Shown here piece by piece: positions 38,201 through 51,301 of a stretch of 64,000 bases of DNA (positions within the stretch are counted from its first letter, which is position 1; each line of letters begins with the position of its first letter). The stretch is taken from positions 82,559,843-82,623,842 of the forward strand of contig CM076260.1 of NCBI GenBank assembly GCA_038380795.1, read 5' to 3'. Made by a program: the position numbers and the translations under genes. This stretch comes from Pyrocephalus nanus. Its lineage: Eukaryota; Chordata; Aves; Passeriformes; Tyrannidae. Under the pieces are notes generated by a model. It was not told the origin of the DNA and searched no databases. It saw only the letters and a program-made list of their open reading frames with translations.

Positions 38201-39540
38201 TGATGAGTATTATCTCTTGAATGCCAGGGAGCCACATTAAGGGTTTCAGCCCCCACTGTGGGTGGTACAACAACATACAACTTAACTATGTAAATGTTGT
38301 GTTCGTGCTGTTTACTTACACTGAATAATAAGAGAAAGCTCACCAAGTCTGATACATTGCTTTGATTTCTATCATAAAGGTCAACCGGGAACAAGTCAGA
38401 TAAGAAATGAAATGGACTGATACTGTGAGTTACTGGGCTGGGGCTCATTCTGAATGAGCTAAGTGAACTTTTCTGTGGTTACATGTAAACAGCAGCTGAC
38501 CTGTTGTGATACAAGAGCTGATGACGAGCTGAAACTAGGTATGACTTGCTTAGTCAAGTCTGCAAGCTTGTTTAGATGCATTTAGTTGGCAATTAATTTT
38601 TTTTTAAAGTCACCTGTAGAGAACTTTCTAAAGATAAATATTACTTCATGTCTTTGCCTAAAAGACCTAAAATAGAATTTTTTTTCCTGTCCCTTTGAAA
38701 TACCCAGATGTTTCAAGTCCCTTTCTCACTGTTTTGCTGTAGGAATTTTATATGTATCTGAAGATTTGTGTTGTGCCTTAAACAAAGGAAACAGGTGTTG
38801 AGTCTTCATTCCACAGGTGGGGTTTTCCCTATTCGAATATTAGACACTACTATAAAAATAGTAAAAGCAAACTATTAGTCTGAAATTTCATTTTTTTCCA
38901 GTTAACCTAAGTCCATACAGAATAACATTTAAGTCAGGCAAATCTAAAACCCTAAAGCCTGTTATTCTGGAAAAAGCAAGTATCAATAAGTTGGAAAAAA
39001 CCTGTAGAAAATGGTGATACATATATAAGTGCATTACAGTCATGTTATTTCTCATAGCCCTCTTGCCTTAAACAGCATGTGGGGTGAATGAGGTGAGAAG
39101 TAGCAAAAAAAAGAGGCTCTATTTGAAATTCTGGAGTAAAGCTGAAGGTCTTGCCCTGTCATAGTCCTTTATGCACCACCTTTATGGTGGTGCAGATGGT
39201 CAAGGAACCAAAGAATGGTTGGACAAGTAATATAATCTTGGGATTTTCTTACTTTGCGTTTTGTGGCTTTGTAACTTTAGTGCTCTACATATGATATTTC
39301 TAATTATGGGGTTCATCATTCTCAGTGATACTCTGCAAGGAAGATCAAAGGTGCTTTGCTGCCACCACAGTCAGCATCTATGAAGCATTTCTCCAAAGAG
39401 GTTGTGAAACCAGCTTTCTAACCAGCAGAGTTCTCAGTCCTCATCTTCACCAGGAGAAGATGCAGGTTCTGCCTTTTGTAGTTTGATGGACAGGTCAGCC
39501 ATGGTATTTCTCCCCAGCCCTGTGGTCCCCGCAAAGGCAG

Positions 39541-39637
39541 TTGTTTTGTTTTGGTGTGTTTTGTTGTTGTTGTTGTAGTTTTTTGTTGTTGTTTTTTGTT
39601 TTGTTTGGTTTTTGGCTTGTTTTGTTTTGTTTTTAGC
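39541..39637 (+). repeat. TTG/TTTTG low-complexity tract
   Basis: The tract consists of T runs with single or double G residues, almost no A or C, on the transcribed gene's sense strand. Confidence 0.9.
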
Positions 39638-42628
39638 TTTTCCATGACTTGTCTGTATTAATTTGTAAGATGGTATGTGGCTATGTAGTGTTTCCCTTAT
39701 TTTAAGGGAGTGTGGCTGCTACAAATAATGTTAGAGGTTAGCCCAATTTAAGGCTTGAACAGTTGGAGAGCTAGATAGTGAGTGAAAGAGTGACAAGGAA
39801 GGAATAGTGCCATTAATTGTCGTGCATGTCAGATGCAACTCATATGTTTCTGCTCCAGATACGAAAGATCACTTCTCTTTATCAAGTTTAAGCTGATTCT
39901 TTGCTTGCCTGTGGCTCCTCTGCTAGATGACTTTGGAATAATAACCATGGTTCATAAGATGATAAGATGTGATGCATCTGGAGATCTCTTCTGTTTGGAT
40001 GTTTAGAAAACAGATGGAAATATGGAATTGAAGAATGGAGTAGAGTGTCTATGCATAGGTTGCCTAATTGGCATACGGAATTGCACTTTACTTCAGTCCA
40101 AAGAGTTGGAGTGGGAAGGTGAAATAGGAGGGAGGTGATGCTCATACCAGTAACAATTCTGTTGTAAAGCTGAGTATCCCCAAAAGACGCAACAAATGAG
40201 GAACTGTCTTCTGTGATATTTTGTAGTTGTCATTTTATGTCTACATAGTTCTTAATGTATCAGATATCTGGCTTGTGATTAGGGCTTTGATGCTACAGAA
40301 ATACAGGTTTATTGTAATACATTTCTCAGTTTGATCATCTTGCCTGGAAAGCAACTGTAGCATCTGGTCGGTTTGATGAAAACCTTAAATGAGAACGTTG
40401 GATTGTTACTGTTACCATATCTGTCTAACTTGTTTCTTCTTAATACTATGCAAAGTCATCAGTGGTACAGAGAAGTCGTACAGCCTAAATAGAGAATCTG
40501 TTGTTAGGAATAAGATAGTGGACTAAGCAGACCAGTAATTTGTATGGTGGCTGCTCTGTTCTGTATGTCCCTTCCCCACGTGCATGGTATGATTTTAGTG
40601 GAGAGAGAGGCTATATTCTTGTGGTTTTGTCTATATGTACCTTCAGGCATGATGAATACCCATCTCAGCCTCCAGAGTCTTTTAGATAAGATCCCCTGAG
40701 GTCAACAGCAAAGACAACAAAGTAATCCATTTTATGATAGTGGGCTGTACAGCTCTCAAAAATACATACTTTAGTCCCGAAGAGGAAGAGTTGCAACAGC
40801 AAGAATCCAAGTAGGTTATGAATCTGTAGGAGTTCCTAAAGCAGTGAGGACAAAAATAAAACCTACTTCTTGAGACAGACAAGCAATTTGTGCTGTGGAC
40901 AGTTTTCAGGTTTTTGTCTGAGAATTAATTTCATTTTTAGTTGGAGTAGTTATTTTGCCTCAGGACTGCAACCATGCCTCTACTTTAGCAGAGGAATATA
41001 CATTGTAAATAAGATATTTTGTGATGTGGTATAATATTTGGATTACTCTGACAGCTGCATAGGAGGAAGAGATAGGAGTAGCATCTAATGAAGCAGCAAC
41101 AGAAAATTTGGAAGCTTTTTGACACTGACTTTGCTATGAATAGTGTATCCATTCAAGTGTAAATCTTTGTGTATTCTGAAAATACAAAGATAAAATCTGC
41201 ATAAAACTGAAGAATCTGCAAGGAAAGAAGCAAGCTTCAATGCCCAAATGAATAAACATGAAAATAACTCCTACTGCTAAATTCCAGCTAATTTTCAGAC
41301 ATCAAACCTGCTTACATCTCTTTGTTCCTTGCACCTACCCTTCCCCACTTCCCCTGTCTTCCATCTCCTAGTTCCAGGTCCCTAGTTCTTACGCAAAGGT
41401 TCTATCCTTCCTCTGAAATTGGGCTGATGGTTATTCTTGCCTATTGAGTTGTTTGTGGGGGTAGAGCAATGTAAGTTATAGGGGTGGTATTTTTAATAGA
41501 AAGGATTTTGGAAAATTCTAGGTGACAGACACTACTGAGTCTTTTAAAAAAATGATACAGTTTAACACCTTAAAACTGCTTGTCTTGGTGATTCACAGTG
41601 ATAGGAGAAGGCACATTTCCAGGTACAAATTCTAAGGTCAGGACTAGCTTTAAAAGTACTGAAGTTCTAGAAATTGTTAACAATGCTGCAGATTTTGATG
41701 AGTGGTGTATCCATAGGAGTAAAGGGCATTATGGTATAGCAAGGGAGTAGAAATACATCATTTAATTCTGTTTTGTCTTGTTAGAGAAACAGTTTAAAAA
41801 CTCCTGTTAAAATTCTTCCACCTCTTTCTAATCCTCCCAATAAACAAACAGATTGCTGCAGAATGAGGATAGTAAATGTTGGCTTGAATGGCAATGCCTG
41901 ATATTTATAAATAGCTCTGAAAATGAGCTTTAAAATAGAAGCTTCCAAGACATCTGAAGAGTAGGTGGACATATTAAAAAGGCATCATCTAAGAGTGTGT
42001 ATTCTGTCTGTAATAAATCAGTGTGGTATCTGCAGAAGTAGGAGCAGCTGTCTGTGTGTACATATGTGTACATTAAAGATCCTTGACTGAAATGGTACCA
42101 GATGATTTTTCAGGTGCTCTGACTTTGTGTTCTTTCAGTCCATCTGGTGAGGTAGCTGTAGTTTGTAGTTTTTGGGTAAATATCCTGGAAGTACAAATCT
42201 AGTCTCAAAGTAAGGTTTTACAGTAGTAACAACATATGGGAGATGTGGCTTGAAAAGAAATTACAGTTATATTGTCAAATTGAAGAGCTATTTCAATTTC
42301 TCTTGACTAAAAGTGAATGAAGCCACATGGAATTTTTTTCATTGTGCTTTTCTTCAGAACTGAGTATCCAACAAGTTGGACATGGACTCTGCTCAGTCAT
42401 GGATCTGAGATACCCTTGTTAGAAAGCTGTACTTTAAAATGTAAGTTTTTCTTGTTCATTTTGAATAGGCTAAGTCGCTGTGAAATGTGTGCCATTCTGC
42501 TTACATGTCAGAGGAGAAACAGCTTTTAAAGCTTCCAGATCTCAAACTGTGCATGGCAGTTTGATAGGAAAGAATTTATTTGGTTCTCCATGCAGGATTT
42601 GAAGTAGTGTCAAACAGATATCTGCGGG

Positions 42629-42690
42629 TTTTTTAATTTTTTTTTTTTTTAATTATTTTTTTATTATTTTTATTTTTTTATTTCTATTTT
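42629..42690 (+). repeat. T-rich tract
   Basis: Mostly T with isolated A residues over about 60 bases. Confidence 0.9.
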
Positions 42691-42921
42691 GTGCTGAAAG
42701 ATGAGAACTTTCCAAACAACATTTTGGATGAGAGCTCCATTTTATAACCTCCAGGAGATTTGCCCTTTCAACCTTCATAATCATACTGATGGCCAAGAAA
42801 ACACAATCTGTGGACAGAAAGGCTCTAAAAATCTAGTATGGTTTTCCCTAGATAAAAATGCTTTTTGAAACATTCAAATTTTCAGAAAAATGCCATGAAT
42901 TTAGGGGAAAGCACTTCATAT

Positions 42922-43054
42922 CTTGAATGATAAAAGCCAGAACAGACCATTGGGAACCTGTCTATGACAAGCTGTAGGCCTTTCCTGAGTTGTTACCCAG
43001 TTCTGTGTCAGTATGAGTCTTGGCTCTGCAACAATTGTTTGAATTAGATAAAAG
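42922..43054 (-). mobile_element. Ancient CR1-type relic, reverse orientation
   Basis: The stretch starting near CTTGAATGATAAAAGCCAGA, with ACAGACCATTGGGAACC and then a TTACCCAGTTCTGTGT segment, resembles the reverse complement of an old sauropsid CR1 3' region. Divergence is high, so the family assignment is tentative. Confidence 0.5.
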
Positions 43055-43197
43055 TCAGTTCTTAAAAAAAAACAAACCACAAAGTTTCAAATAATAGAGA
43101 ATCTACATAAGCCTGAGTAAATTGTTGTTGCTGTTAAAAAAAATGTACATTTCTTTCTTATTTGCTTTGCCTAGCTTCAGTCTAGCAAACTGAAGCT

Positions 43198-43260
43198 GGG
43201 CAGTTGGACTTGATCCTAAAGGTCTTTTCCAGCCTTGATGACTGTATGTTTCTATGAAAT
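43198..43260 (+). mobile_element. CR1 3' end, 5'-truncated
   Basis: GGGCAGTTGGACTTGATCCT, AAAGGTCTTTTCCAGCCTTG and a tail of ATGTTTCTATGAAAT form the standard CR1 terminal segment. Only about 60 bases remain, as is usual for truncated CR1 insertions. Confidence 0.8.
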
Positions 43261-46200
43261 CTAAGTAACAGTATCAGTCTTGTGGCTCTTCTGAAACCCT
43301 CTTTTGTACCATCTACCAGGAAGACAATTAACTCTATCCCATCTGAAACCAGGACACAACTAATCAAGGTCACTTGGTTCCTCTCATTTCCATTATCTAC
43401 TTATTGATTTTCCTCTCCTGGCCCTGATCCTAAGTCTTCCAGTGCAGGTCATCTTAGGATGGTTTCTCCAACAGAAATGGATGAATTGAAAGCAAAGAGT
43501 TTAAGAGCATCCACTGGCAATGCAGTCCACAAGTCCTAATGCCTGTAGGAAAAAAAGCTACAACTTGTCTTTGTAACATTAGTCTGACTTGGGAGTGACA
43601 GTACTTTTAGAGCACTCAAATGGGGAGAAACCCCTATGAAATCATGCATATTAAGCTGGTATATAAGAACTCATACCTGGTCTACTGTGAGATTCTGTGA
43701 CAGGGAAAAAAGAATTTTCTTTTAGTTTTCAGTGGATGTACTGGGCAGAAAGAGGAGTTGTGTCTATTTCAAGTTGTGCAGACCTATCCTTCCATTGCAG
43801 ATGTACCAGTTTGTATCTTGTCATCTGTTTTGTAAAGCAAGAGTTTTGATTCAGATCATCTGATTTGCAGTAGTTACAGCTTCCAGTAAATTACACTGAT
43901 TCAATTACTACTGAGAGAAAAAGAAAAAAGATGTATACTAAGTGACTTTAAAAAAAAATTCATCTTGGTTGTTTTTAATGCTATCAAAAAAGTAGCTGAC
44001 CAAGGAGAAAATGGCTGTTTCCAGGTGCATGGCAAATGACAGAATTTCAGTGCAAAGCCCAAGAAGAATATTCTGGTGTCTGGAAAAAGCACTTAAGAAA
44101 ATTTTCTGTATCTTCTGCATAAGAAAGGTCACTAGCAAGAGTTATTAAGGAAGTTTAAGTATATATTAAGCTTAATCACGTTCTAAAGCAACACTCAGTT
44201 TGTCTGTTGGATAGTAAGTCACTGGGGATATAACAGTCCAAATGCAAGGCAGATTAAGTCTCTCATAATTTTTCACATATTTACAATTATTTGTTTTTAA
44301 AATTGATATTTCACTTTAAGATGTAATGCTCTTTCAGCCTCTGTTGGCACCCTAACTAAAATGCCTGCCTTGTTTCAGACCGTCTAAAACACTCACCTTG
44401 GGAGGTGTGAACTTAATCAGCAGCCATTAACCTGGGAACCCGGTGACTGTAAAAAGTTAACTGTTCTACTGCAGGATGCTAATGTGTTGTATTTGGGGAG
44501 TTTTAGTTTACTGACTGGTGTAGATTTTTGTTTGTTTTCATTGTTGTTTGCACTTTTTTTTTATTTCCCATTCTAAATTGTCTTTGCCTTCTCACTTTTG
44601 TTCTCTAAAGTGAATGGGTTCTTTTCAGGAATGGGAAGAGTTCAACAGCAGTGTCTGCAGCTAGATTTTTGTTTAAGAAGACATATATGTGATTCGAACT
44701 ATTGTAGGATAAACCATATTTAATACTCTCTGTTCTAAGAGAACTTAAACCAACAACAACAAAATCCCATTTTCCTCAAGTATGTGGTTTAACTAAAGTC
44801 TTAACTTTAACTTAACTATGACTACAGCTATAGGGCTGTTCATGAACTACTTCTAACAGGGATCTTTGTAGCTGTTGGTGAACAATTTAATAATTTCCTC
44901 CAGTAAGGATTTCCTTGGGCTCTGAGGAAGGAGCCCAATTATGCTGCCCCACTGCTTCTGCAGCCAGGAGGAACATACCTCTGGTGAATCCAGGCCAGCA
45001 CCCACGTACAGAGGGAAAGAAGGAATGCCAGTTTGGTAATATCTTCCTTCTAAGAGTTACTCTACATGCCTGAGACCGTGTTTCAAAGTGTTTTGGTTAT
45101 GCTATTTCTATTCCTTGCCTTGTGAGCTATATCCAGAGAGTCTATGGAACAGGCCTTTTATTATGCCTTAATTTCTTAGGGTCCAGGACTGAAGCAGCAG
45201 CATTGAGATGTTGACACCCTCCTTGGATGCAAGTGTGTACAGACTCTGTGCTCTTCTGTAATTCAGGGAGCTAAAGTTTGTTGCTTCCCTGTGTTTCTGC
45301 AAAGGCTATCTCTGTAAAACAGTATGGACTTTTGTTTGCAAGAGAAGAGAACACTACACTGTGCCTAAATTTATGCAATCCTGATTTTATCCAGTGTTAT
45401 ATATTATGGGTTTTTTTCAGGATACGGTTTGTGCTCAGGACAAGGGAATTGACCTCAGTTTCTGTTCCTTTGTCTACACTAAGAAAATCAGGAATACCTG
45501 GCCACTTACTTCTGTGGCTTGAATTCTGACCATCTTTACAGTGGTTTTGTTTTCTGAGTTGGTGTTTGGTGGGGGTTTTTTGTTGTTGCTGTAGTAGTGC
45601 TTTATTTCCCTTGTTGTTATTTCCCCCCAGCCCCCCAGTGTTTGAACGGGATTTTTTGTCAGCACTGTAAGTGTCTGTCCTGGGCTCTACAACGTCATCT
45701 TTTCTTAAATTTTTGAAGGATGGTAAACCACAATAAACTCCCATGTCTTGAATTGTCTAATGGCAAGAGCCATTAGAAATTTGCTTTAAATAGCCTGTAG
45801 TAAAGGTAGAATTTCATCTTACCTACTTATTAAAGGATTAAGTAAATAAGTGTGCCCTTTAAGTAGGAAAGTAGGTCCCTGAATTATGTTCTTTATTTTT
45901 CTGCCTACACCCCACTGCCTTCCACACCAGTTGTTTGAATTGGTGTGTGAAGGACTTGCAGCCTGTGGTAACAGCTCGTTCTTGGTCAATAGGAGGTGCA
46001 TCCATGCCCAAAGGGATCACTTGCACCTCATTTCTGTGCTGTTAGAGTTGTATAAAAACATGTGACAACCAAACAAAGCTGTAACAGTCTTACCAGCAAG
46101 TGTTATAACGCAGTATAAAGCCTTGGTAAAGTGTGCTCTGTTTCAGAACCCACTTCTAACTCTGAAGTAATTACTGCAACGTGGATAAAGTATAGGCTCA

Positions 46201-46275
46201 GTATATTCACTATGTTGATTTAATCAGACCTAAACACAACTTCTGCCTTGTGCAGCAGATTGATTCTCCTACCTG

Positions 46276-46310
46276 CCCCCCCCCCCCCCCCCCCCCCCCC
46301 ATTCCCCTTC
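46276..46310 (+). repeat. C35 homopolymer
   Basis: There are 35 consecutive C residues on the + strand, within intron 1. The G-rich complement can form quadruplexes and the C strand an i-motif. The length printed is probably only an estimate, since such runs are error-prone. Confidence 0.95.
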
Positions 46311-46661
46311 AGTATCATGCGAGGGACAAAACGTCTGAGATTACTAAGAGGTAAGCTGAGGTATTACTAAAAAGCCTGGTGGTGGTTGAATTTGGCTGTC
46401 AGGCACCTGGTATAGGTCTCCTCGGTATCCTGAGAGTGGAATGCCACTGTTGACCAGTCTTAATTTTATAGACAATGGTTTTGGCAATGGATTATATATT
46501 TTATGGTCAACTTTAGGATCTCTCTGCCCTTTGATCTCCCTTGTCGGGAGTGTCTGGTACTGAGGAGCATGTTTAGCAGTTACTTGGCCTTTGTAAATGA
46601 GAGTGAAAGGGACCTGCAAATGTAGGGCTCTGTTTCTGAGGTAGGAGGGAGGGAAAGGAGT

Positions 46662-46710
46662 TGTCTTGTTGAACTTGATGATCTTAAAGTTCTTTTTCAG
46701 TGATTCTATC
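46662..46710 (+). mobile_element. CR1 3' end, very short
   Basis: TTGTTGAACTTGATGATCTT followed by AAAGTTCTTTTTCAGTGATT matches the CR1 terminus, ending in a TGATTCTAT tail-like unit. Confidence 0.6.
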
Positions 46711-46849
46711 TGGGCCTGTGAGGGCTGCAGAGAGGTGCAGCTGGGTGTTGGCATCTTTGTTACCTAATGTCTAGCCTAGTTTCTGTTGAAATATCTGATT
46801 AATTTGGGGGTTTTCATTAATGTGGGTTTTGGAACAAATTAAATGTTAC

Positions 46850-47610
46850 CGAGGTGCCAACAAGGATCTTAAATTTGTTTTCTGCTGAAGAACTCTTTAT
46901 ACAAATGAACAGCAATTTGCATCATTAAGTGCACACTTCACTCAGGCTGCCCAACAGGATGGAACACTGAGATAGAAATTGCCTCTTGCAGTGCTTTTCT
47001 TAAAAGGTGACAGGCCACTTAAGCCCAGCTAGCGCTCTGGCCCATATTTGGGTTCTTTTACAGCCTTTCTGGGGAGGAGGTAGTTGTTTTATAGCAGTCT
47101 GAGTTCGGTGTGATCCTCTTCAAAAGGTATCTTGTATTTCTTTAGATACTAACTAGCAATTGGATATTCTTCTCCCTAGGCACCCCAAGGATTTACAGTG
47201 TTTTAAACGTGCGTGAAAGAATTTATTCGGGTAGGAGAACTCCTCTTAAAAGGTTGTAACTTGTCTCTCACAACAAACGCAACTTGTTGTTTCAATTGGT
47301 GTTTGTCAAAGTCGATTTATACCAAGCTTTAAATAGGATACTCTGAAACGAGTTTGTTTTCTGGGAGTTTGTAATTCTTTCAGGCTGGCTAACATTAACG
47401 AGAGGCAGCATTGCTGTGGCTGGCTTTCTTTTGATCATGCACAGCCCTAGTCAGGAAATGGGTGAGGAGCATGAGTCATGATTACATTACCCTAATGTGA
47501 CTGCCTACTAGGAGTTTTCTTTTTGCCGCCAATACGCTTTCCCTTGACGCTACTTCTGAAAACAAAATGACCATTTTGGAGCACTTTGAAATATTGACCT
47601 TTGAACAGAG
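46850..47610. promoter_or_regulatory. Candidate intronic enhancer
   Basis: This repeat-free intronic stretch has a clustered set of consensus sites: octamer ATTTGCAT (46915-46922), AP-1 TGAGTCAT (47472-47479), and a near-DR1 nuclear-receptor site TGACCTTTGAACA (47595-47607). Such clustering, with unusually high CpG retention around 47200-47340 and 47525-47550, suggests constraint. This is inference. Confidence 0.35.
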
Positions 47611-50600
47611 AGATTTATGTTCTCTTGCAGTCTCAAGGCAAAGTTCTAAGCAGGAGCCCCTGCAGAGTGCAGAGTGAAAACGAATGTCTGCAAAATGCTT
47701 TTCCAGAAATCTGCAAAGGACAGGACTTGACTTGCAGTACAGTAGATCTGCTTGGGTTCATTGGATACAATATGCTTCCCTGACCCATTTAATTATTCTG
47801 TCATGTTGCCTGCACATGCAAGCTCAAGGTCCAGTCTTGTCTTGTACAGAGGCTGTCCTCTCTCTCACCATTTGGCTGAAGCTGTGTCTTAGAGCTGTGC
47901 TTCTCTCTTGAAAGATGGCTGCAGTCACGGGGAGATAGGTGCTGAGTACTGGCTGAGGTAAAACGCTGAGTGTTGAGATGGTAGCTTTAGTGGGATTTGA
48001 GACAGCAATATTTTGGACAGTTTAGTTAAATACATGGGTTTAGAGTTTCAAAGAAATAACAGCTGCTAATCAGCAAACTAGCTTTAGCACTGAATTGCCA
48101 CGGTGCCACATGTTCAGACAGTATACTTCTGTACAAGTGCTGAGGATATTAATTTCTTTCAAATTAGACTCATTAACTCCAGGTTTTAGGAACAGTATGT
48201 GAAATATGACTACTGGCACAGAGAGTGAATGCACCCTGATACTACTTGATATATTGCAGGAAAAAAGAAGTCTGATCAATTGAGTACAAGCAACTCAAGT
48301 TAACAGAATAGAAAGTCTGTGGCAGAGAGATCTCAGAAGGAAGTGGGGACCCCTGCACTGCTGTCTAGTGTGATGTGTCCCTGTCAGCTGGGGCATGTTG
48401 CAAGTGTCACTGACATGCTGCAGAGCAGCACCACAATATGACGTGTCTTCCAGCTGTCACTTGTTCCTCCAGATTCTTACCTCTGCTCAAACAGTGCTTT
48501 CATATAGTGTTGTTCTGTTAGAAGTGTGGTATAAACTTACAATGAAGATGTAATTTCTGGTTTTTACCTTTTGTTTCATCTAAGGGTGATTGGATATAGA
48601 TAACCAAATTTTAGACGCCTTATTTACTTCATGATTTCAGTTCGATTTCTTTTAAAAGGCTGTGAGTTGGACCAAAAAAGAAATTCAGTGAAAATTTTTG
48701 TAATCCACTAAGGCATTTCCTTTATTCCACCTACCCCAACCCCATAATCTTTGATGTCATCTTGGTAACCATTCAACTCTCTGAAGGAGGCAGAACTATA
48801 ACAGAGCAGAAGATTCATCCTTTTTCTATGTAATAAAGCCAATAAGCCCTGTGCAACTTAATGATTTTCTGTAGCTCATTGTTAGCCTCTACCTCATTGT
48901 TAGCCTTTGCATATAGAGGGCTCTCTGGCCTTCGAGTTTGCTTTAAAACTAGTTTATCAGATGCTTTAAGTGGTCAATACCTATTTAAAGTGAAACACTT
49001 TAGGAATTGAATAATAGAACTGGTGATTATGATATGCCTATGTCACTTGTGCATTTCAAGGAGATGATAAGGAATATTTGACTTACAGATGAAGGGTCTT
49101 TGAAAATTGGAGGTAGGGAGTTCAAGGTAGGGTTTTGTGGGTTTGGTTGTTGGGAGATTTTTTTATTGGAATCTTGCAAGATCCTTTTATGCTAGATTGC
49201 CTTTTGTTAAGTTAGGATGCTTTCCATAAAATAGTAATAATAACTATAGCTAGAAAAGCTTCATTTCAATATGACAGCAGTCTTGGGAACCCTAAGGCAG
49301 AAGCAAGTGGAGCTACAAAACAGTTTTGCATCAGAAGTGCATAAAATCTGGATATAATTCCATGGACACTTTTTCCTTGCAGAAGAGTTGGTTAAGGATT
49401 GCCCACCCCTTCTGCCAGAACTTCTTGTTTTCTAAGAGTGATGTTTCAAGAGACAGCTGAGCTATTGAAATGACTTGGTGCAGCTGAAAGTAGGAGTCTC
49501 ACTCCTAGCCTTGTGATTTTACACCCCTTTCCTAGTTAGGTTTCACCCAGTTCTGTGTACTGAGCTGGCCTGTAAGGGGTCAAGTGTGTGCACACAGTAG
49601 GGGGGAAGGGGAGAATGCCTTTCTGGCAGCAGCGGTTATATTGGGCTTGAACTCTCTTGAAGCATTGCCATCAGGCACTCTGCAGCTGTTGGTAAGCCTG
49701 GACTGTAAACTGAGTCAGTGGGGAGAACTGCTGCTGTGACCAGTTTGCGGCGTGGCTTGTAGGTCTGTCTGCCCTCAGAGGGTACAAGGAACTGCAGTGC
49801 AGAACCAGGAACCAGCAGCGAGGAGTGAGGAATCCAGGGTGGGAACTGCTTAAAGAAGCTTTGAGAGCAGAGTTGGGCTGGGGAACTACACCCTCTGTGT
49901 TAAGAGAAAGCCATCTATGCTAACCTGCTCAGAATTACGAAGGGTGTGTAGCGTGGATTTGTTAATCCACTTAAACTGATCTGAGTGCTGGCTGACATCA
50001 AAAGGGGCAGCACTGCCTGCTTCAGTCCACGTCTTCCCAAGTTCTTCCGCATGGCAATATCAGCACTCACATGAATGTGCCTTGAGCTGTGTCAGGCAGC
50101 TGCTTTGGCTAAAAACTGTTCCTTTCTTCTCTCTGAGCAGATGAGATTTCAACAGAGCACTTACCCAGTCTTTTAGGTGGCACATAGGCTCAGGTTATAG
50201 GGTTTGGGGTTTTTTTGGTCAAATTTCACGATGTTTTTCCCTATGGCCTAAGAAAATTGATGGGCAAGTTTTTAAGCCTGTCCATCTTGTGGCTTATTAG
50301 TTTATGGTTCCCAGCTATTTGTTCATGTGGTCTGTGACTTAGAAGGAGGAAATGTGTGACTGTGCTTCAGTGCACAGTCTGTCTGATGCAGCATAACCTC
50401 ACCTTCAGTGGCTGCGTTAGTTAACATGCCAAACTTTGTACTGACATGTACCTATGCCTAAATCTGCACGGTTTTGAAAGCCAATGAACTATATGGTATT
50501 AAATCCATACATATGAATGTACCAGCCAACAAAGCTAAGAAGAAAATAATAAAGAGGGACCTGTTTCAGTCCATGGAGCTGAACAACAGAATACAGTGAG

Positions 50601-50799
50601 CTCATTAAATCCCTGTCTCTGGAGAAGAAAACAAAGGTTTTTATTGTTCTAGAAAAGATGCTAACTTTTCAAAGCTCAAAGCAAGCTGTGACTGAAACCT
50701 GTAGGATGGTGAAAAATAATTACTTGGTTAAAAAAAAAAGGAGTTATTTAAGATATTGTAATGACTGGTCAAAAGCACAACTGCAAAAACAGACTTTAT

Positions 50800-51060
50800 A
50801 AGGCATTTCATTTAATATTGCATCACAGCCGGATTTTTAAAATGTTAGTCCTCTGCAATGTCAACAAAGCATGTCTTAAAAACATTTAGAATCTTAGAAT
50901 AAATCTCAGAAATAAGTCAACATCAAAGAGAGATGCATTTGTACTGAAACAATGCAGAGATCGTTTTATACTGAATTGAGCTGCATAATATTTTTATGAG
51001 CAGCCTGCTAATAAATACAAAATTATGGCAGTACAAATTTGCAGGTGGTGGACATTGGTG
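50800..51060. promoter_or_regulatory. Candidate conserved intronic block
   Basis: This is a unique AT-rich stretch containing ATAATATTTTTATGAGC and CTAATAAATACAAAATTATG, lying between unremarkable intron DNA and a T/G-rich run. It has the look of a conserved element; the evidence is weak. Confidence 0.2.
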
Positions 51061-51217
51061 AAGAAATATAGTAATGAGGAAGATGGAGAAAGCTTAACTG
51101 ATTTATTGATTCACAGCCTGAGTACATTCACATACAATGTTTTCTTTTTCTGAAGTATTGAATCGCTTTTTATCCTAAAACATAGAAATCCAGTTTATTT
51201 GCTGGAAAGCGTTTTTG

Positions 51218-51301
51218 ATTTTTTTTCTTTCCTTTTTTGTTTGTTTGTTTGTTTTAGTTTTATGGGGTTTTTTCCTTGTTGTTGTTGTAAGGGTTGTTGT
51301 T
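51218..51301 (+). repeat. (TTTG)n / (TTG)n low-complexity tract
   Basis: Runs of TTTG (51237-51254) and TTG (51278-51288) lie within T-rich sequence. Confidence 0.9.
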
